Assembly (NCBI RefSeq): GCF_030068605.1
Contig: NZ_JASJOU010000003.1
Location: 372,001-436,000, forward strand
Direction: 5' to 3'
Source: Xanthocytophaga agilis
Lineage (GTDB): Bacteria; Bacteroidota; Bacteroidia; Cytophagales; 172606-1
Length of the DNA stretch: 64,000 bases
Shown here piece after piece: positions 1 to 8,272 of the stretch. Below the pieces are notes generated by a model. That model saw only the letters and a program-made list of their open reading frames with translations. It did not search any database and was not told the origin of the DNA. Each line of letters begins with the position of its first letter. Within the stretch, counting starts at the first letter, position 1. A program made the translations under genes and the position numbers.

Positions 1-2010
1 TTCTGGCAGTTCATCTATAGTAAACTCTATCAGCTTTCCAGTATTCTCTTTTTCCTCTTTCAGAGGCATCCATACTTTTGTAATCAATTCATTCAGATTC
101 ACTTGCTGGTATCCCTCTTCCAATCTTCCAACTCTGGAATATTCAAGTAAATCATTGATCAGCGTCTGCATGCGTTCAACAGCCATTTGCATACGCTGTA
201 TATACAGTTGGCCATTTCCTTGCAATAGTGTACTGTATTCCTTTACTAAGAGGCTACTAAACGATTTAACCTTTCGTAATGGTTCCTGTAAATCATGAGA
301 AGCTACATAGGCAAAATTTTCCAGTTCAGTATTTGACCGTGTTAATTCCAGATTAGTTTGTTCAATTTGTTGCTGTTGCTGTGTTAAAGCTGTTATGTCC
401 TGGTAAGTAAACAAGATCCCATCTCCCTGTTTAACAATACTACCATCAAACCATCCTTTTATGCCATGTGCATCATACAAAAAAGTCTTTCGCTCGATTT
501 TGCCTGTCTCTACAACAGAGACAAACAGATCAAAAAAACCATTTACCTTATTCTCAGGATAATGAGTTAGCCATGACTGTCTCATTAATTCTTCCTCTGT
601 TTTTCCAGTTATCAGGCTGTTGGCAGGATTTGATAATTCATGAACAAAGTCTATAATCTTTCCGGATTTATCTCTGAGAGCTTTATATAAAACAATACAA
701 ACCGGCGAGTTATTAATTACACTTTCAAACAAAGCAGATTGATGCTCCAACGCTTGCTGGATCTGTTTCAAATCATTGATTATTGTAAAAGATGACAACA
801 AATGATGATCGTCCAGATACGCAACCTGTCCTTCCAGCCAGTTTCGGTAGCCGTCAAATTCATAGAAATCTTCAAAACGTTCAGATTCCTTTGTTATAAG
901 CACCCGCTGATAAGCCAACCAGAACTGTGAATTCTTTACCTCAGGAAATAACTGCAACATGCTTTTTCCTATCAATTCACTTTCAGCAAGTCTGGTTTGC
1001 TCCTGTAAAGTTTGACTGACATAGACATATAATAAATCAGAGATCTGTTTTTCTTCATCATACACTATCTTTAGCACACACATACTGGTGGGAGTATTCC
1101 GAAAGATGTTTTCCAGGGCCCAGGCCTGTTGCTCAATTTGTATATCTTTCTGCTTTTCCTGAGTAATGTCATGTAGCAGACATATTACTTTTCTTTCTTC
1201 AGAGCTAATGCTCCATTCTCCTGCCAGAATTTTTTCTTCTCCATCTCTGGTTATGACACGTTGCTCAAAAGGACTGAAGTCTTGAGTAGTTTTATAATGT
1301 TCTATCATCAGCTTCGTTTTCTGAACATCCTCTGCTGACAAATGAGACAGATACAAATCAGGTGTGCAAGGATTATGACCAAATGTTTCAGGTGTATAAC
1401 CCAGCAAAAACATTATCCCCTCAGACCATACTACCTCATTTGTATCCAGATCCCACTCGAGACTTCCATAGTGAAAATTATGCTCTACACGTTGAAACAA
1501 CTTTTCTTGCTGACGTAATCTCTTAACTGTATTATCTTCCTGTTGTCTGCTTGTTACCTGTGAGGTTATATCTTCTATCAGACAAACCCAGGTTGGAGTA
1601 CTATGTATATGACTAATTTCCCCTTTGATAGAAATCCATTTCTGTTTTCCGTCAAAAGTCAGAATTCTGACCTCTAAAGGTATCCAGGCAGATAATTGTT
1701 TTGCTTCCGACAAGCAACTAATGACTCTTTCCTTATCCAGTGGATGCAAATGCTCTGTAAAAAATGAGATATCTTTATAATTAGAACCAAATGTCTCTGG
1801 CCCATATCCGAATAAATGTATCAATCCATCAGACCAAACCATCTGCTCTGTTTCCACTATCCACTGCCAGCTTCCAAAACCAAATAAGGATTCTGTTTGG
1901 ATTGTTAGTGAGGTTACAACATCAGATGAAACAGTAAATAATGGATTTGTTTTCTCAATAGATTTTTTCTCTGAAGTATTTAAGGGATTTATATCTGAAG
2001 GGATGCTCAT
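1..2010 (-). CDS. multi-PAS sensor histidine kinase, C-terminus beyond window
   Basis: Read on the minus strand from the ATG at 2008-2010, the frame stays open for 670 codons to the window edge. Four PAS-like segments are visible (roughly residues 35-150, 185-290, 300-400 and 425-530), the first two with the FGYGPETFG / LGYTPETFG pattern of PAS sensors. A HisKA dimerisation domain follows, with H-box VASHDLQEPLRK; the phospho-accepting His is about residue 572. The HATPase domain should lie left of position 1. There is no signal peptide or membrane segment, so it is probably a cytoplasmic hybrid-free kinase of the phytochrome-like HisKA class. The signal and partner regulator are unknown. It is divergent from the sigma factor at 2460. 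Confidence 0.88.
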   Translation of the reverse strand, partial: MSIPSDINPLNTSEKKSIEKTNPLFTVSSDVVTSLTIQTESLFGFGSWQWIVETEQMVWSDGLIHLFGYGPETFGSNYKDISFFTEHLHPLDKERVISCLSEAKQLSAWIPLEVRILTFDGKQKWISIKGEISHIHSTPTWVCLIEDITSQVTSRQQEDNTVKRLRQQEKLFQRVEHNFHYGSLEWDLDTNEVVWSEGIMFLLGYTPETFGHNPCTPDLYLSHLSAEDVQKTKLMIEHYKTTQDFSPFEQRVITRDGEEKILAGEWSISSEERKVICLLHDITQEKQKDIQIEQQAWALENIFRNTPTSMCVLKIVYDEEKQISDLLYVYVSQTLQEQTRLAESELIGKSMLQLFPEVKNSQFWLAYQRVLITKESERFEDFYEFDGYRNWLEGQVAYLDDHHLLSSFTIINDLKQIQQALEHQSALFESVINNSPVCIVLYKALRDKSGKIIDFVHELSNPANSLITGKTEEELMRQSWLTHYPENKVNGFFDLFVSVVETGKIERKTFLYDAHGIKGWFDGSIVKQGDGILFTYQDITALTQQQQQIEQTNLELTRSNTELENFAYVASHDLQEPLRKVKSFSSLLVKEYSTLLQGNGQLYIQRMQMAVERMQTLINDLLEYSRVGRLEEGYQQVNLNELITKVWMPLKEEKENTGKLIEFTIDELPE

Positions 2011-2459
2011 AATAATGAATATTAATCTTCTACCTTGACAGAAGAATACAAAATAGATCTCAGACTGTATTACTGATAAAGCAAATTCTCAACCTATGGA
2101 TAAATTGGGTACTATTTGGGTGTAAAATGTTAGCTTGTAAAAGTAAAAAGTGTAATTCAATAATGGAACAAATTCTATACCACTTTCAGCGGCTCTTACT
2201 TGTATTTCCCTGAAATATTGGTTCATTATATGTTATATCACATCTATGACTTTATCAGTTTAAACACCATATGTAGAGATAAATCCCCACAAGCTAACCA
2301 CTTATAGAACGAGTAAAAAAATAAAAGATTATAGGACTAAGTTTGCAATACTACTCAAAATCTAACCTGATTAATTCAGCTAAATACAGCTGGATTAGTA
2401 GCATTAGATTTCTGATACTTTTTTTTCTTCATCTTTGCAGAATATTGAAGTTGACAGAG
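2011..2459. other. intergenic region between divergent kinase and sigma genes
   Basis: About 450 bases between two divergent genes. It must hold both promoters, but no convincing TTTG/TAnnTTTG pair was found; the nearest is a CATCTTTG-like box just before 2460. An in-frame TTG at 2343 would extend the sigma factor by 39 residues of hydrophobic, unconserved-looking sequence, which I treat as untranslated leader. No RNA gene or repeat was seen. Confidence 0.4.
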
Positions 2460-3029
2460 ATGAAAAAAGTGAATTCTGATGCCGTAGAAACTTTATTTAA
2501 ACAATACCATAAGGAGTTGTGTCGCTGGGCCTATACATTTGTGAGAGATAAAGAACAGGCTCAGGATATTGTACAGGAAGTGTTCTTAAAGTTATGGAAC
2601 AACCGTGAAGAGTTGGAATGGGGAGAACAACTTAGAAGTTATCTCTATAAATCAACTACACATGTTTCCTTAAATCATTTGGAAAGACTCCAAAAAAAAC
2701 ACACTATTCATCAACATATCCAGCAAAGCAATAACTTTGTAAGCAATGACACTACAGACAGTGTGTTATTTAATGAACTTCATGAAAAAGTGCAGCAGGC
2801 AATAGCTAATCTTCCACCTAAATGCAAAGTCATTTATTTGCTATCAAGACAAGAAGGCCTTAAGTATCAGCAGATCGCCGAACAACTTGACCTATCAGTC
2901 AAAACAGTTGAAAATCAAATGGGCATAGCACTGGAAAAACTCCGAATCAGTCTCAAACCTTATTTGAGCAAGGAATTTCTCATAAGTCTACTACTTTTGA
3001 TTGTCAGTTGGATAACAGAAAAAGTATGA
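2460..3029 (+). CDS. ECF-subfamily RNA polymerase sigma-70 factor
   Basis: 189 residues. Sigma region 2 is shown by FKQYHKELCRWAYTFV and QDIVQEVFLKLW. Sigma region 4, with a helix-turn-helix, is shown by LPPKCKVIYLLSRQEGLKYQQIAEQL and the SVKTVENQMGIAL recognition helix. The ATG at 2460 is preferred over an upstream TTG (2343) because family members start with a few residues before region 2. The last about 20 residues form a hydrophobic stretch (FLISLLLLIVSWI), a tail that recurs in Bacteroidota FecI-like factors and may tether the protein to the membrane. The FecR-like gene at 3151 follows and is its presumed anti-sigma partner. No TonB receptor follows, so the regulon is unknown. Confidence 0.9.
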   Translation: MKKVNSDAVETLFKQYHKELCRWAYTFVRDKEQAQDIVQEVFLKLWNNREELEWGEQLRSYLYKSTTHVSLNHLERLQKKHTIHQHIQQSNNFVSNDTTDSVLFNELHEKVQQAIANLPPKCKVIYLLSRQEGLKYQQIAEQLDLSVKTVENQMGIALEKLRISLKPYLSKEFLISLLLLIVSWITEKV

Positions 3030-3150
3030 CAGCATATACTATTGACTATCAACCCTCTAAAAAAAATAAATATTTTTTTCACTTTTCTTTAGGGGTAAAT
3101 CTCTTTTCAACTGTTTTACTCATACAATCAGCAAAACATTTATTCTGACT

Positions 3151-4290
3151 ATGGCAAATACCATGTGGCAAATACTCGCAAAGTACCTGACCAACGAGCC
3201 ATTGACAGACCAGGAAAAGGTAGCATATAAAACAACAGAGAAGGATCCGGAACATCAGGAAACGTTAAAAGACGTTCAAACTATATGGGAATTGTCAGGA
3301 ACATCCGCTGAAGAAATAGATTGGGAAACAGGTAAACAATGGGATACTTTTCAATCAAAGCTGCAGGATGAAACAAAAGTTATTGAATTAAGGCCTTGGT
3401 ATAAACAATATTACTGGCAAACAGCTGCAGCAATAGTAATTATTCTAGCTGTTGGTTATGGTGTAAAAAACAGATTTTTAACTGAAAGCACCACTATTTC
3501 ATCAACTACAGGAGCCTTTATCACCAATAAATCTGTTCAGATTGATGTTCAAACTTATCAATCTACCGACTCTGTGAAAGAGATTCGTTTGCCTGATGGT
3601 AGTCAAATATGGTTGAATAAATATAGTACAATAAGTTATAGTTCAGATTTTGGAAGAAATAATCGAAGGATTACACTATCTGGTGAAGGATTCTTTGTGA
3701 TAGAAAAAGATAAGACAAAACCATTTATCATTCAGGCAGGTGGGACTGAAACGAAAGTATTGGGAACATCTTTTGACCTGAAAGCATACACGGATGATAA
3801 AAATATCGAACTTACTGTCGTAACGGGCAAAGTCGAATTTAGTGATACAAAGAATGATTCACAAAAAGCCATTCTACTACCTAAGCAGAAAGCCACTTTC
3901 AAAAAGCAGGAAAGAATAATTAAGCAATCCACAGTAGCTAGTATGAGCTTTTTACAGTGGACAGAGTCAAACAATGCAACTTATCTGCATGAGATCCGTT
4001 CACCAAAGCAGTTTATTGTAAACACATTCTCTTGGAAAAAAAATGGTCTTAACCAAACAGTTGTAGAAGGAACTTTAACGAATCGAGCTTCTATCGCTTC
4101 TTATAAGGACATAGAACTTATCTACAGAATTTATACAAAGAAAGGAACCGAAAAACCAACAAAAGTTTTTATTATACCTAAACACCTAATCCCAGGTCAA
4201 ACCATTAATTATAAATATAATCTCGGTAATATGTTTGGTACCACTGCCCGTGTTACAGTGGAGGTTAAAAATGCAGGGATTATACATTAA
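3151..4290 (+). CDS. FecR-family anti-sigma factor with atypical C-terminal domain
   Basis: 379 residues. The layout is a cytoplasmic N-terminus (about 1-85), one membrane segment (WQTAAAIVIILAVGYGV, about 90-107), then a periplasmic FecR beta domain (about 140-245) with LPDGSQIWLNKYSTISY, GEGFFVIEKDKTKPFII and VLGTSFDLKAY. Most Bacteroidota FecR proteins end in a DUF4974/secretin-like domain. This one ends instead in about 100 residues with VVEGTLTNRASIASYKDIEL and a later PGQTINYKYNL, which resembles an FxLYD-type immunoglobulin-like domain. The family role is to hold the partner sigma factor (2460) until a periplasmic signal arrives. The different tail suggests a different partner; this is inference. 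Confidence 0.85.
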   Translation: MANTMWQILAKYLTNEPLTDQEKVAYKTTEKDPEHQETLKDVQTIWELSGTSAEEIDWETGKQWDTFQSKLQDETKVIELRPWYKQYYWQTAAAIVIILAVGYGVKNRFLTESTTISSTTGAFITNKSVQIDVQTYQSTDSVKEIRLPDGSQIWLNKYSTISYSSDFGRNNRRITLSGEGFFVIEKDKTKPFIIQAGGTETKVLGTSFDLKAYTDDKNIELTVVTGKVEFSDTKNDSQKAILLPKQKATFKKQERIIKQSTVASMSFLQWTESNNATYLHEIRSPKQFIVNTFSWKKNGLNQTVVEGTLTNRASIASYKDIELIYRIYTKKGTEKPTKVFIIPKHLIPGQTINYKYNLGNMFGTTARVTVEVKNAGIIH

Positions 4291-4347
4291 AATCTCATTG
4301 ATAAAGAAAAGATATATAATTGATTGAATACGAAAAAACAACCAGCT

Positions 4348-4554
4348 ATGTTTACTTATTTGACAAAAGCGCTCTTAATTGTAGCCATTACTATTGTTTC
4401 TCTTACTTCTTGCATTGTGGAAAAACGCACTACTGTAGTACAACAATCTAAGCCTGCAAAAGCAAAACCAATGCCTCCGGGACAAGCGAAGAAGGCCGCG
4501 GGTAGTCAGTCTGCAAAATCGTTTGCCCCAGGCCAGCAAAAGAAAAAACACTGA
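4348..4554 (+). CDS. small lipoprotein with PPGQAKK motif
   Basis: 68 residues from ATG 4348; a TTG at 4324 would add eight. The N-terminus is a lipoprotein signal peptide with lipobox SLTSC, so the mature protein is anchored through that Cys. The mature part is short, basic and low in complexity, with MPPGQAKK and a second FAPGQQKKK block. Small Bacteroidota lipoproteins with PPGQAKK...SAKxxAPGQ are often labelled 'quinol oxidase subunit 4' in databases, a name the sequence does not support. It lies 57 bases after the FecR-like gene and may be co-transcribed with it. Its role is unknown. Confidence 0.7.
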   Translation: MFTYLTKALLIVAITIVSLTSCIVEKRTTVVQQSKPAKAKPMPPGQAKKAAGSQSAKSFAPGQQKKKH

Positions 4555-4583
4555 TTTCCAAGACAAGATATATACTTACTTCC

Positions 4584-4630
4584 TGCTGTTTGAACTCAGA
4601 TATACTCTCTGATTCAAACAGCATTTTTTT
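4584..4630 (+). terminator. rho-independent terminator
   Basis: An 11-bp inverted repeat (arms 4584-4594 and 4613-4623) has a further 5-bp inner stem and is followed directly by seven T at 4624-4630. It ends the sigma/FecR/lipoprotein unit. Confidence 0.8.
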
Positions 4631-4913
4631 GTTATATTCCACCTTCAGTTCTTTTTAGCAACTATTTTCACCCTAAATAATCTTTTTTTTAGTGGTAAGA
4701 AGAGTGTGATTAGTTTCTTCTAAATAAAGTCAATAGTTCTTCCTTCCTATAGTGTCAGGACAAGCGTATTTGCAGAACTGAAAATAGTATTTGCCCCTAC
4801 ATTAGTACCCACAATTGATCTATAAAATCTACAGGTACGATTTTTTCCATGCTAGTGTCTATATGGTTAGATAATAGTAATATGTAACTTTTTTATTTTT
4901 ACAGACCAGACAG
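4631..4913. other. leader region of the Mla-type operon
   Basis: Part of the 359-base gap from 4555; the first part holds the terminator at 4584-4630. The rest is AT-rich and should carry the promoter of the transport operon starting at 4914. No certain promoter box, RNA gene or repeat was recognised. Confidence 0.35.
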
Positions 4914-5726
4914 ATGCATACCGATGCCCCTAAAGAAGGCTTAGAAAAAGCCAACAAATATGTAATCTCACGCAAACTGGATCAGATCTTTATCGATCTG
5001 GCAGAAATTTATCGTTTTGTCGTTCGTTTTTTCCAGGAGGTATTTCTACCACCTTACGAATGGCAGGAGGTTATCAATCAATGTTTTCAGGTTGGAGTCC
5101 GTTCTCTGCCATTAATTTCTCTTACCGGATTTATCATTGGTATTGTATTTACCAATCAATCCCGCCCTTCTCTTGCAGACTTAGGAGCAACAGCGCTTCT
5201 GCCGGCACTGATTGCTGTAGCCATAGTACGTGCCCTTGCGCCTTTAGTAACCGCATTGATTGCAGCAGGACGAGTAGGTTCTAATATCGGAGCAGAACTT
5301 GGATCAATGAAGGTAACAGAGCAGATTGATGCAATGGAAGTATCCGCAGTTAATCCTTTCAAGTTTCTGGTTGTATCGCGGGTATTGGCTACCACATTTA
5401 TGATCCCTACTCTAACCATGTATACTATGCTTGTAGCACTCATGGGAGGATATCTAAACATCCACGCCAATGAGCTAACCAGTTTTAAGAGTTATATCAA
5501 TCAGGTATTTGAAGCGATTACCTTTCTTGACATTTTCTCATCAGTCATTAAAGCATTTGTATTTGGATTCACAATAGGCATAGTAGGCTGTTATAAAGGA
5601 TATAATTCCTCAAAAGGTACAGAAGGTGTAGGAAAAGCTGCCAATTCATCTGTTGTGACATCTATGTTTCTGGTGTTCATTGAGGAACTACTGATATTGC
5701 AGATAGTGAATGCCTTACGTGGATAA
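4914..5726 (+). CDS. mlaE: MlaE/YrbE-family ABC transporter permease
   Basis: 270 residues, five to six predicted membrane segments. It carries the MlaE-family core: GVRSLPLISLTGFIIGIVF, ALAPLVTALIAAGRVGSNIG and ELGSMKVTEQIDAM, the conserved loop of this permease family. MlaE forms the inner-membrane channel of systems that move phospholipids between inner and outer membranes. The ATPase (5741) and MCE substrate-binding protein (6518) follow within 15 bases each, giving the usual permease-ATPase-MCE order. MlaB and MlaC homologues are not adjacent, as is common in Bacteroidota. Confidence 0.93.
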   Translation: MHTDAPKEGLEKANKYVISRKLDQIFIDLAEIYRFVVRFFQEVFLPPYEWQEVINQCFQVGVRSLPLISLTGFIIGIVFTNQSRPSLADLGATALLPALIAVAIVRALAPLVTALIAAGRVGSNIGAELGSMKVTEQIDAMEVSAVNPFKFLVVSRVLATTFMIPTLTMYTMLVALMGGYLNIHANELTSFKSYINQVFEAITFLDIFSSVIKAFVFGFTIGIVGCYKGYNSSKGTEGVGKAANSSVVTSMFLVFIEELLILQIVNALRG

Positions 5727-5740
5727 GATATATAATAACT

Positions 5741-6511
5741 ATGAAAGAGAACACTAAAATAGATACCACTCATAAAGTCATTACAATCCGGGGCTTGAAG
5801 AAATCCTTTGGAGAACTGGACGTTCTTAAAGGCGTAGATATGGATTTATATCAGGGCGAAAACCTGGTAGTATTAGGACGGTCAGGAACGGGAAAATCTG
5901 TTTTAATTAAAATCATTGCAGGATTGCTACCACCAGATGAAGGATCTGTCAATGTACTCAATCATGAAATTACTGGCATAAAGGAAAAAGAGATGGATGC
6001 ACTGCGTTTAAAGATTGGATTTTCTTTTCAGAATAGTGCCTTATATGATAGTATGACAGTTCGTGAAAACCTGGAATTTCCGTTAAGGCGCCATGAAAAA
6101 GGGTTGAGTGAAAACGAAATTAATCAACGTGTAGAAGAACTCCTGGAAGATGTAGGATTATCTCAAACAATTAATCAAATGCCATCCCAGCTATCAGGCG
6201 GTCAGCGTAAACGCATAGGGATAGCCCGAACACTGATTCTGAAACCTGAAATTATGCTATATGACGAACCTACAGCGGGTCTTGATCCCATCACCAGTAT
6301 GGATATCAACAACCTGATCAATGAGGTTCAGCAAAAATTCAATACATCTTCTATTATCATTACACATGATCTTACCTGTGCGAAAATCACAGGTGACCGA
6401 ATTGTTATGCTGCTTGATGGACAATTTCAGCGCCAAGGCACATTTGATGAAGTATTTACAACAGAAGATGAACGGGTGAAAGCTTTTTATGACTATAACT
6501 TTACAGATTAA
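5741..6511 (+). CDS. mlaF: MlaF-like ABC transporter ATP-binding protein
   Basis: 256 residues with a complete ABC ATPase core: Walker A GRSGTGKS (46-53), Q-loop FSFQNSALYDSMTV, signature LSGGQRKR (151-158), Walker B IMLYDEPTAGLD (171-182) and switch His in IIITHDL. The FQNSALYDSMTV stretch is typical of the Mla/Ttg2 lipid-transport ATPases. It would power the permease at 4914 from the cytoplasmic side. The start is 14 bases after the permease stop, so one transcript is expected. Confidence 0.94.
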   Translation: MKENTKIDTTHKVITIRGLKKSFGELDVLKGVDMDLYQGENLVVLGRSGTGKSVLIKIIAGLLPPDEGSVNVLNHEITGIKEKEMDALRLKIGFSFQNSALYDSMTVRENLEFPLRRHEKGLSENEINQRVEELLEDVGLSQTINQMPSQLSGGQRKRIGIARTLILKPEIMLYDEPTAGLDPITSMDINNLINEVQQKFNTSSIIITHDLTCAKITGDRIVMLLDGQFQRQGTFDEVFTTEDERVKAFYDYNFTD

Positions 6512-6517
6512 CTAACT

Positions 6518-7504
6518 ATGGGAACAGCAGAAAACAATAAACGATCTGTGGTAGTAGGAGGCTTCGTGCTCCTGGCTATCATTATATTGGTTGCAGGAAT
6601 TTTTATTCTGGGAGGCAAACAGAAACGGTTTGAAAAAACCCTCGAAGTACAAGCAGTATTTGACAATATAGCCGGTCTGAAAGCTGGAAACAATGTCTGG
6701 TTTTCAGGGGTAAAAATTGGTACTGTAAAATCCCTGAAACTATACGGTACGTCTCAGGTTGAGGTGACACTTAAGATAGAAGAAGATGTACAAAAGTACA
6801 TTCACAAAGATTCAAAGGCACGACTTGGCTCAGAAAGTCTAATCGGCAATAAAATTGTTGAAATCTATGGAGGAACTCCACAGGCACCTGTAGTAGAAGA
6901 AGGAGACAGACTACAGATTGAACAAGCCCTTAGTACAGATGACATAATGGAAACCTTGCAGGAGAACAATAAAAACCTGTTGGCAATCACCACAGATTTC
7001 AAGAAGTTGAGTAACGACCTTACAAATGGAAAGGGTACGGTGGGTGCATTGTTATCAGATTCTACTCTGGCTAACCGATTTCAGAGCATTGTTTCAAACT
7101 TGCAGCAAGTATCTGCAACAACCAGTCAGGCATCTGCTTCTTTGTCACAGTTTACACATAAACTAAATAACAAAGACGGTCTTGTTAATCAACTACTTAC
7201 AGACACTGTTGTCTTTAATCAATTAAAGGGATCTGTTAACCAGCTTCAGACTACAGCATCTTCGGCATCTGCTATAAGTGGTAACCTTGAAAAAGCAAGT
7301 GATAACCTTAACCGCAATAACAATGCACTGGGGATGTTATTAAATGATGAGCAGTTTGCCACACAGTTGAAGGGCACTATTCAGAATGTAGAAACCAGTA
7401 CGAAGAAACTGGATGAAAGCATGGATGCATTGCGGTATAGTTTCTTTTTGAAAGGAGCATTTAAGAAAAAAGCCAAAGCAGATGCAAAACAACAAACTCA
7501 ATAG
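6518..7504 (+). CDS. mlaD: MlaD-family MCE-domain lipid-binding protein
   Basis: 328 residues. One N-terminal membrane anchor (VVGGFVLLAIIILVAGIFIL, about 11-30) precedes the MCE domain (about 38-120), seen as VQAVFDNIAGLKAGNNVWFSG and the later GSESLIGNKIVEI. The C-terminal half is Ser/Thr/Gln/Asn-rich and probably helical or coiled coil, as in longer MCE proteins. MCE domains form hexameric rings that carry lipid across the periplasm. It starts 6 bases after the ATPase stop and ends the operon at the terminator 7540-7584. Confidence 0.92.
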   Translation: MGTAENNKRSVVVGGFVLLAIIILVAGIFILGGKQKRFEKTLEVQAVFDNIAGLKAGNNVWFSGVKIGTVKSLKLYGTSQVEVTLKIEEDVQKYIHKDSKARLGSESLIGNKIVEIYGGTPQAPVVEEGDRLQIEQALSTDDIMETLQENNKNLLAITTDFKKLSNDLTNGKGTVGALLSDSTLANRFQSIVSNLQQVSATTSQASASLSQFTHKLNNKDGLVNQLLTDTVVFNQLKGSVNQLQTTASSASAISGNLEKASDNLNRNNNALGMLLNDEQFATQLKGTIQNVETSTKKLDESMDALRYSFFLKGAFKKKAKADAKQQTQ

Positions 7505-7539
7505 CGTTCTAAGCTGATTTAAAATACATCTTAATGCGT

Positions 7540-7584
7540 ATCCCCTGATAAGACTGAAAAATGAGTCTTATCAGGGGATATTTT
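7540..7584 (+). terminator. rho-independent terminator after the Mla operon
   Basis: A perfect 16-bp inverted repeat (arms 7540-7555 and 7564-7579) has an 8-base loop and is followed by a T-rich tract. Confidence 0.88.
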
Positions 7585-7667
7585 TATACGATCTGATGCC
7601 TGTATTTACAATTCGTAGTATAAATCTGACATCCTGCATGCAAATTCATCAGTTGGCAGAGGCTGTG

Positions 7668-7699
7668 TTTGAGCTATCTATCGCAAGAGCATACATTTG
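7668..7699 (+). promoter_or_regulatory. Bacteroidota-type promoter for the lipoprotein at 7745
   Basis: TTTG at 7668-7671 and TACATTTG at 7692-7699 are separated by 20 bases. This fits the primary-sigma consensus of Bacteroidota (TTTG, 19-21 bases, TAnnTTTG). Transcription would begin near 7706, leaving a leader of about 40 bases before ATG 7745. Confidence 0.7.
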
Positions 7700-7744
7700 T
7701 AACATACTAATAATCAAAGATTTTCAACTACAAACAACTACACT

Positions 7745-8233
7745 ATGAAAACTTTAGTAACAAATGTACGCCTAACTGTATTGGCTTTAACTCTATTAGG
7801 AAGTCTGGCTGCCTGTAAAAAACATGATCCAGATCCTGTGAAAAATAATGATCCTATTTTTGTTGGCAAACACTGGAAAATGTCAGCAATTACGACTAAC
7901 CCTATTATTGATTTTGATGGAGATGGAACAGCAGATCCTGACTTGCTACCATTCTTTCCAACCTGTGTGACGGACAATATTGTTACATTTAAAGAAGGTG
8001 GTAAAATAGAAAGTGAAGAAGGTGAAGCATGTCCTGATGAAACTCCAATTACAGGTACTGGTACATGGTCATATAATGAAAATACCAAAATTTTTACTCT
8101 TACAGATGGAACAGCAGCAGGAACACAAAATTATGAAATAGTTGAAATGTCTGCTACTACATTAAAATGGAAGGTAGAGATTGAAGAAGAAGGACAGTCG
8201 TTAGATATGATAATGGAATGGAAAGCACAATAA
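7745..8233 (+). CDS. lipocalin-like lipoprotein
   Basis: 162 residues. The signal peptide ends in lipobox SLAAC, so the protein is predicted to be lipid-anchored. The mature part begins PIFVGKHWKMSAITTNP and later has GTGTWSYNENTKIFTLTD. This is the 'W-x-x-T ... G-T-W-x-Y' pattern of small Bacteroidota lipocalin-like domains. An acidic FDGDGTADPD segment resembles a calcium-binding loop. It has its own promoter (7668-7699) and shares a bidirectional terminator with the convergent gene at 8273. The ligand is unknown. Confidence 0.8.
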   Translation: MKTLVTNVRLTVLALTLLGSLAACKKHDPDPVKNNDPIFVGKHWKMSAITTNPIIDFDGDGTADPDLLPFFPTCVTDNIVTFKEGGKIESEEGEACPDETPITGTGTWSYNENTKIFTLTDGTAAGTQNYEIVEMSATTLKWKVEIEEEGQSLDMIMEWKAQ

Positions 8234-8235
8234 TA

Positions 8236-8269
8236 AAAACCCCTGAAGTGTAATTCCTTCAGGGGTTTT
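8236..8269. terminator. bidirectional terminator
   Basis: A perfect 13-bp inverted repeat (arms 8236-8248 and 8257-8269) has an 8-base loop, A-rich on its left flank and T-rich on its right, between convergent genes ending at 8233 and 8273. Confidence 0.88.
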
Positions 8270-8272
8270 GCT

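Noticed and set aside
2343-2459. In-frame TTG start extending the sigma factor by 39 residues
   Set aside because: The extra residues are hydrophobic and Ser/Ile-rich, unlike any sigma region 2 lead-in, and a good ATG at 2460 gives the normal family length.
4324-4347. TTG start for the PPGQAKK lipoprotein
   Set aside because: ATG 4348 directly precedes the lipoprotein signal; the TTG adds eight residues of no clear use. It was kept only as an alternative.
4348-4554. Database-style name 'quinol oxidase subunit 4' for the small lipoprotein
   Set aside because: No membrane helices, haem or copper site; the motif is a short basic PPGQAKK block, so an oxidase subunit is not supported.
5156-5470. 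Minus-strand frame of 104 codons inside mlaE
   Set aside because: It lies entirely within a well-supported permease gene on the other strand and has no domain pattern of its own; a shadow frame.
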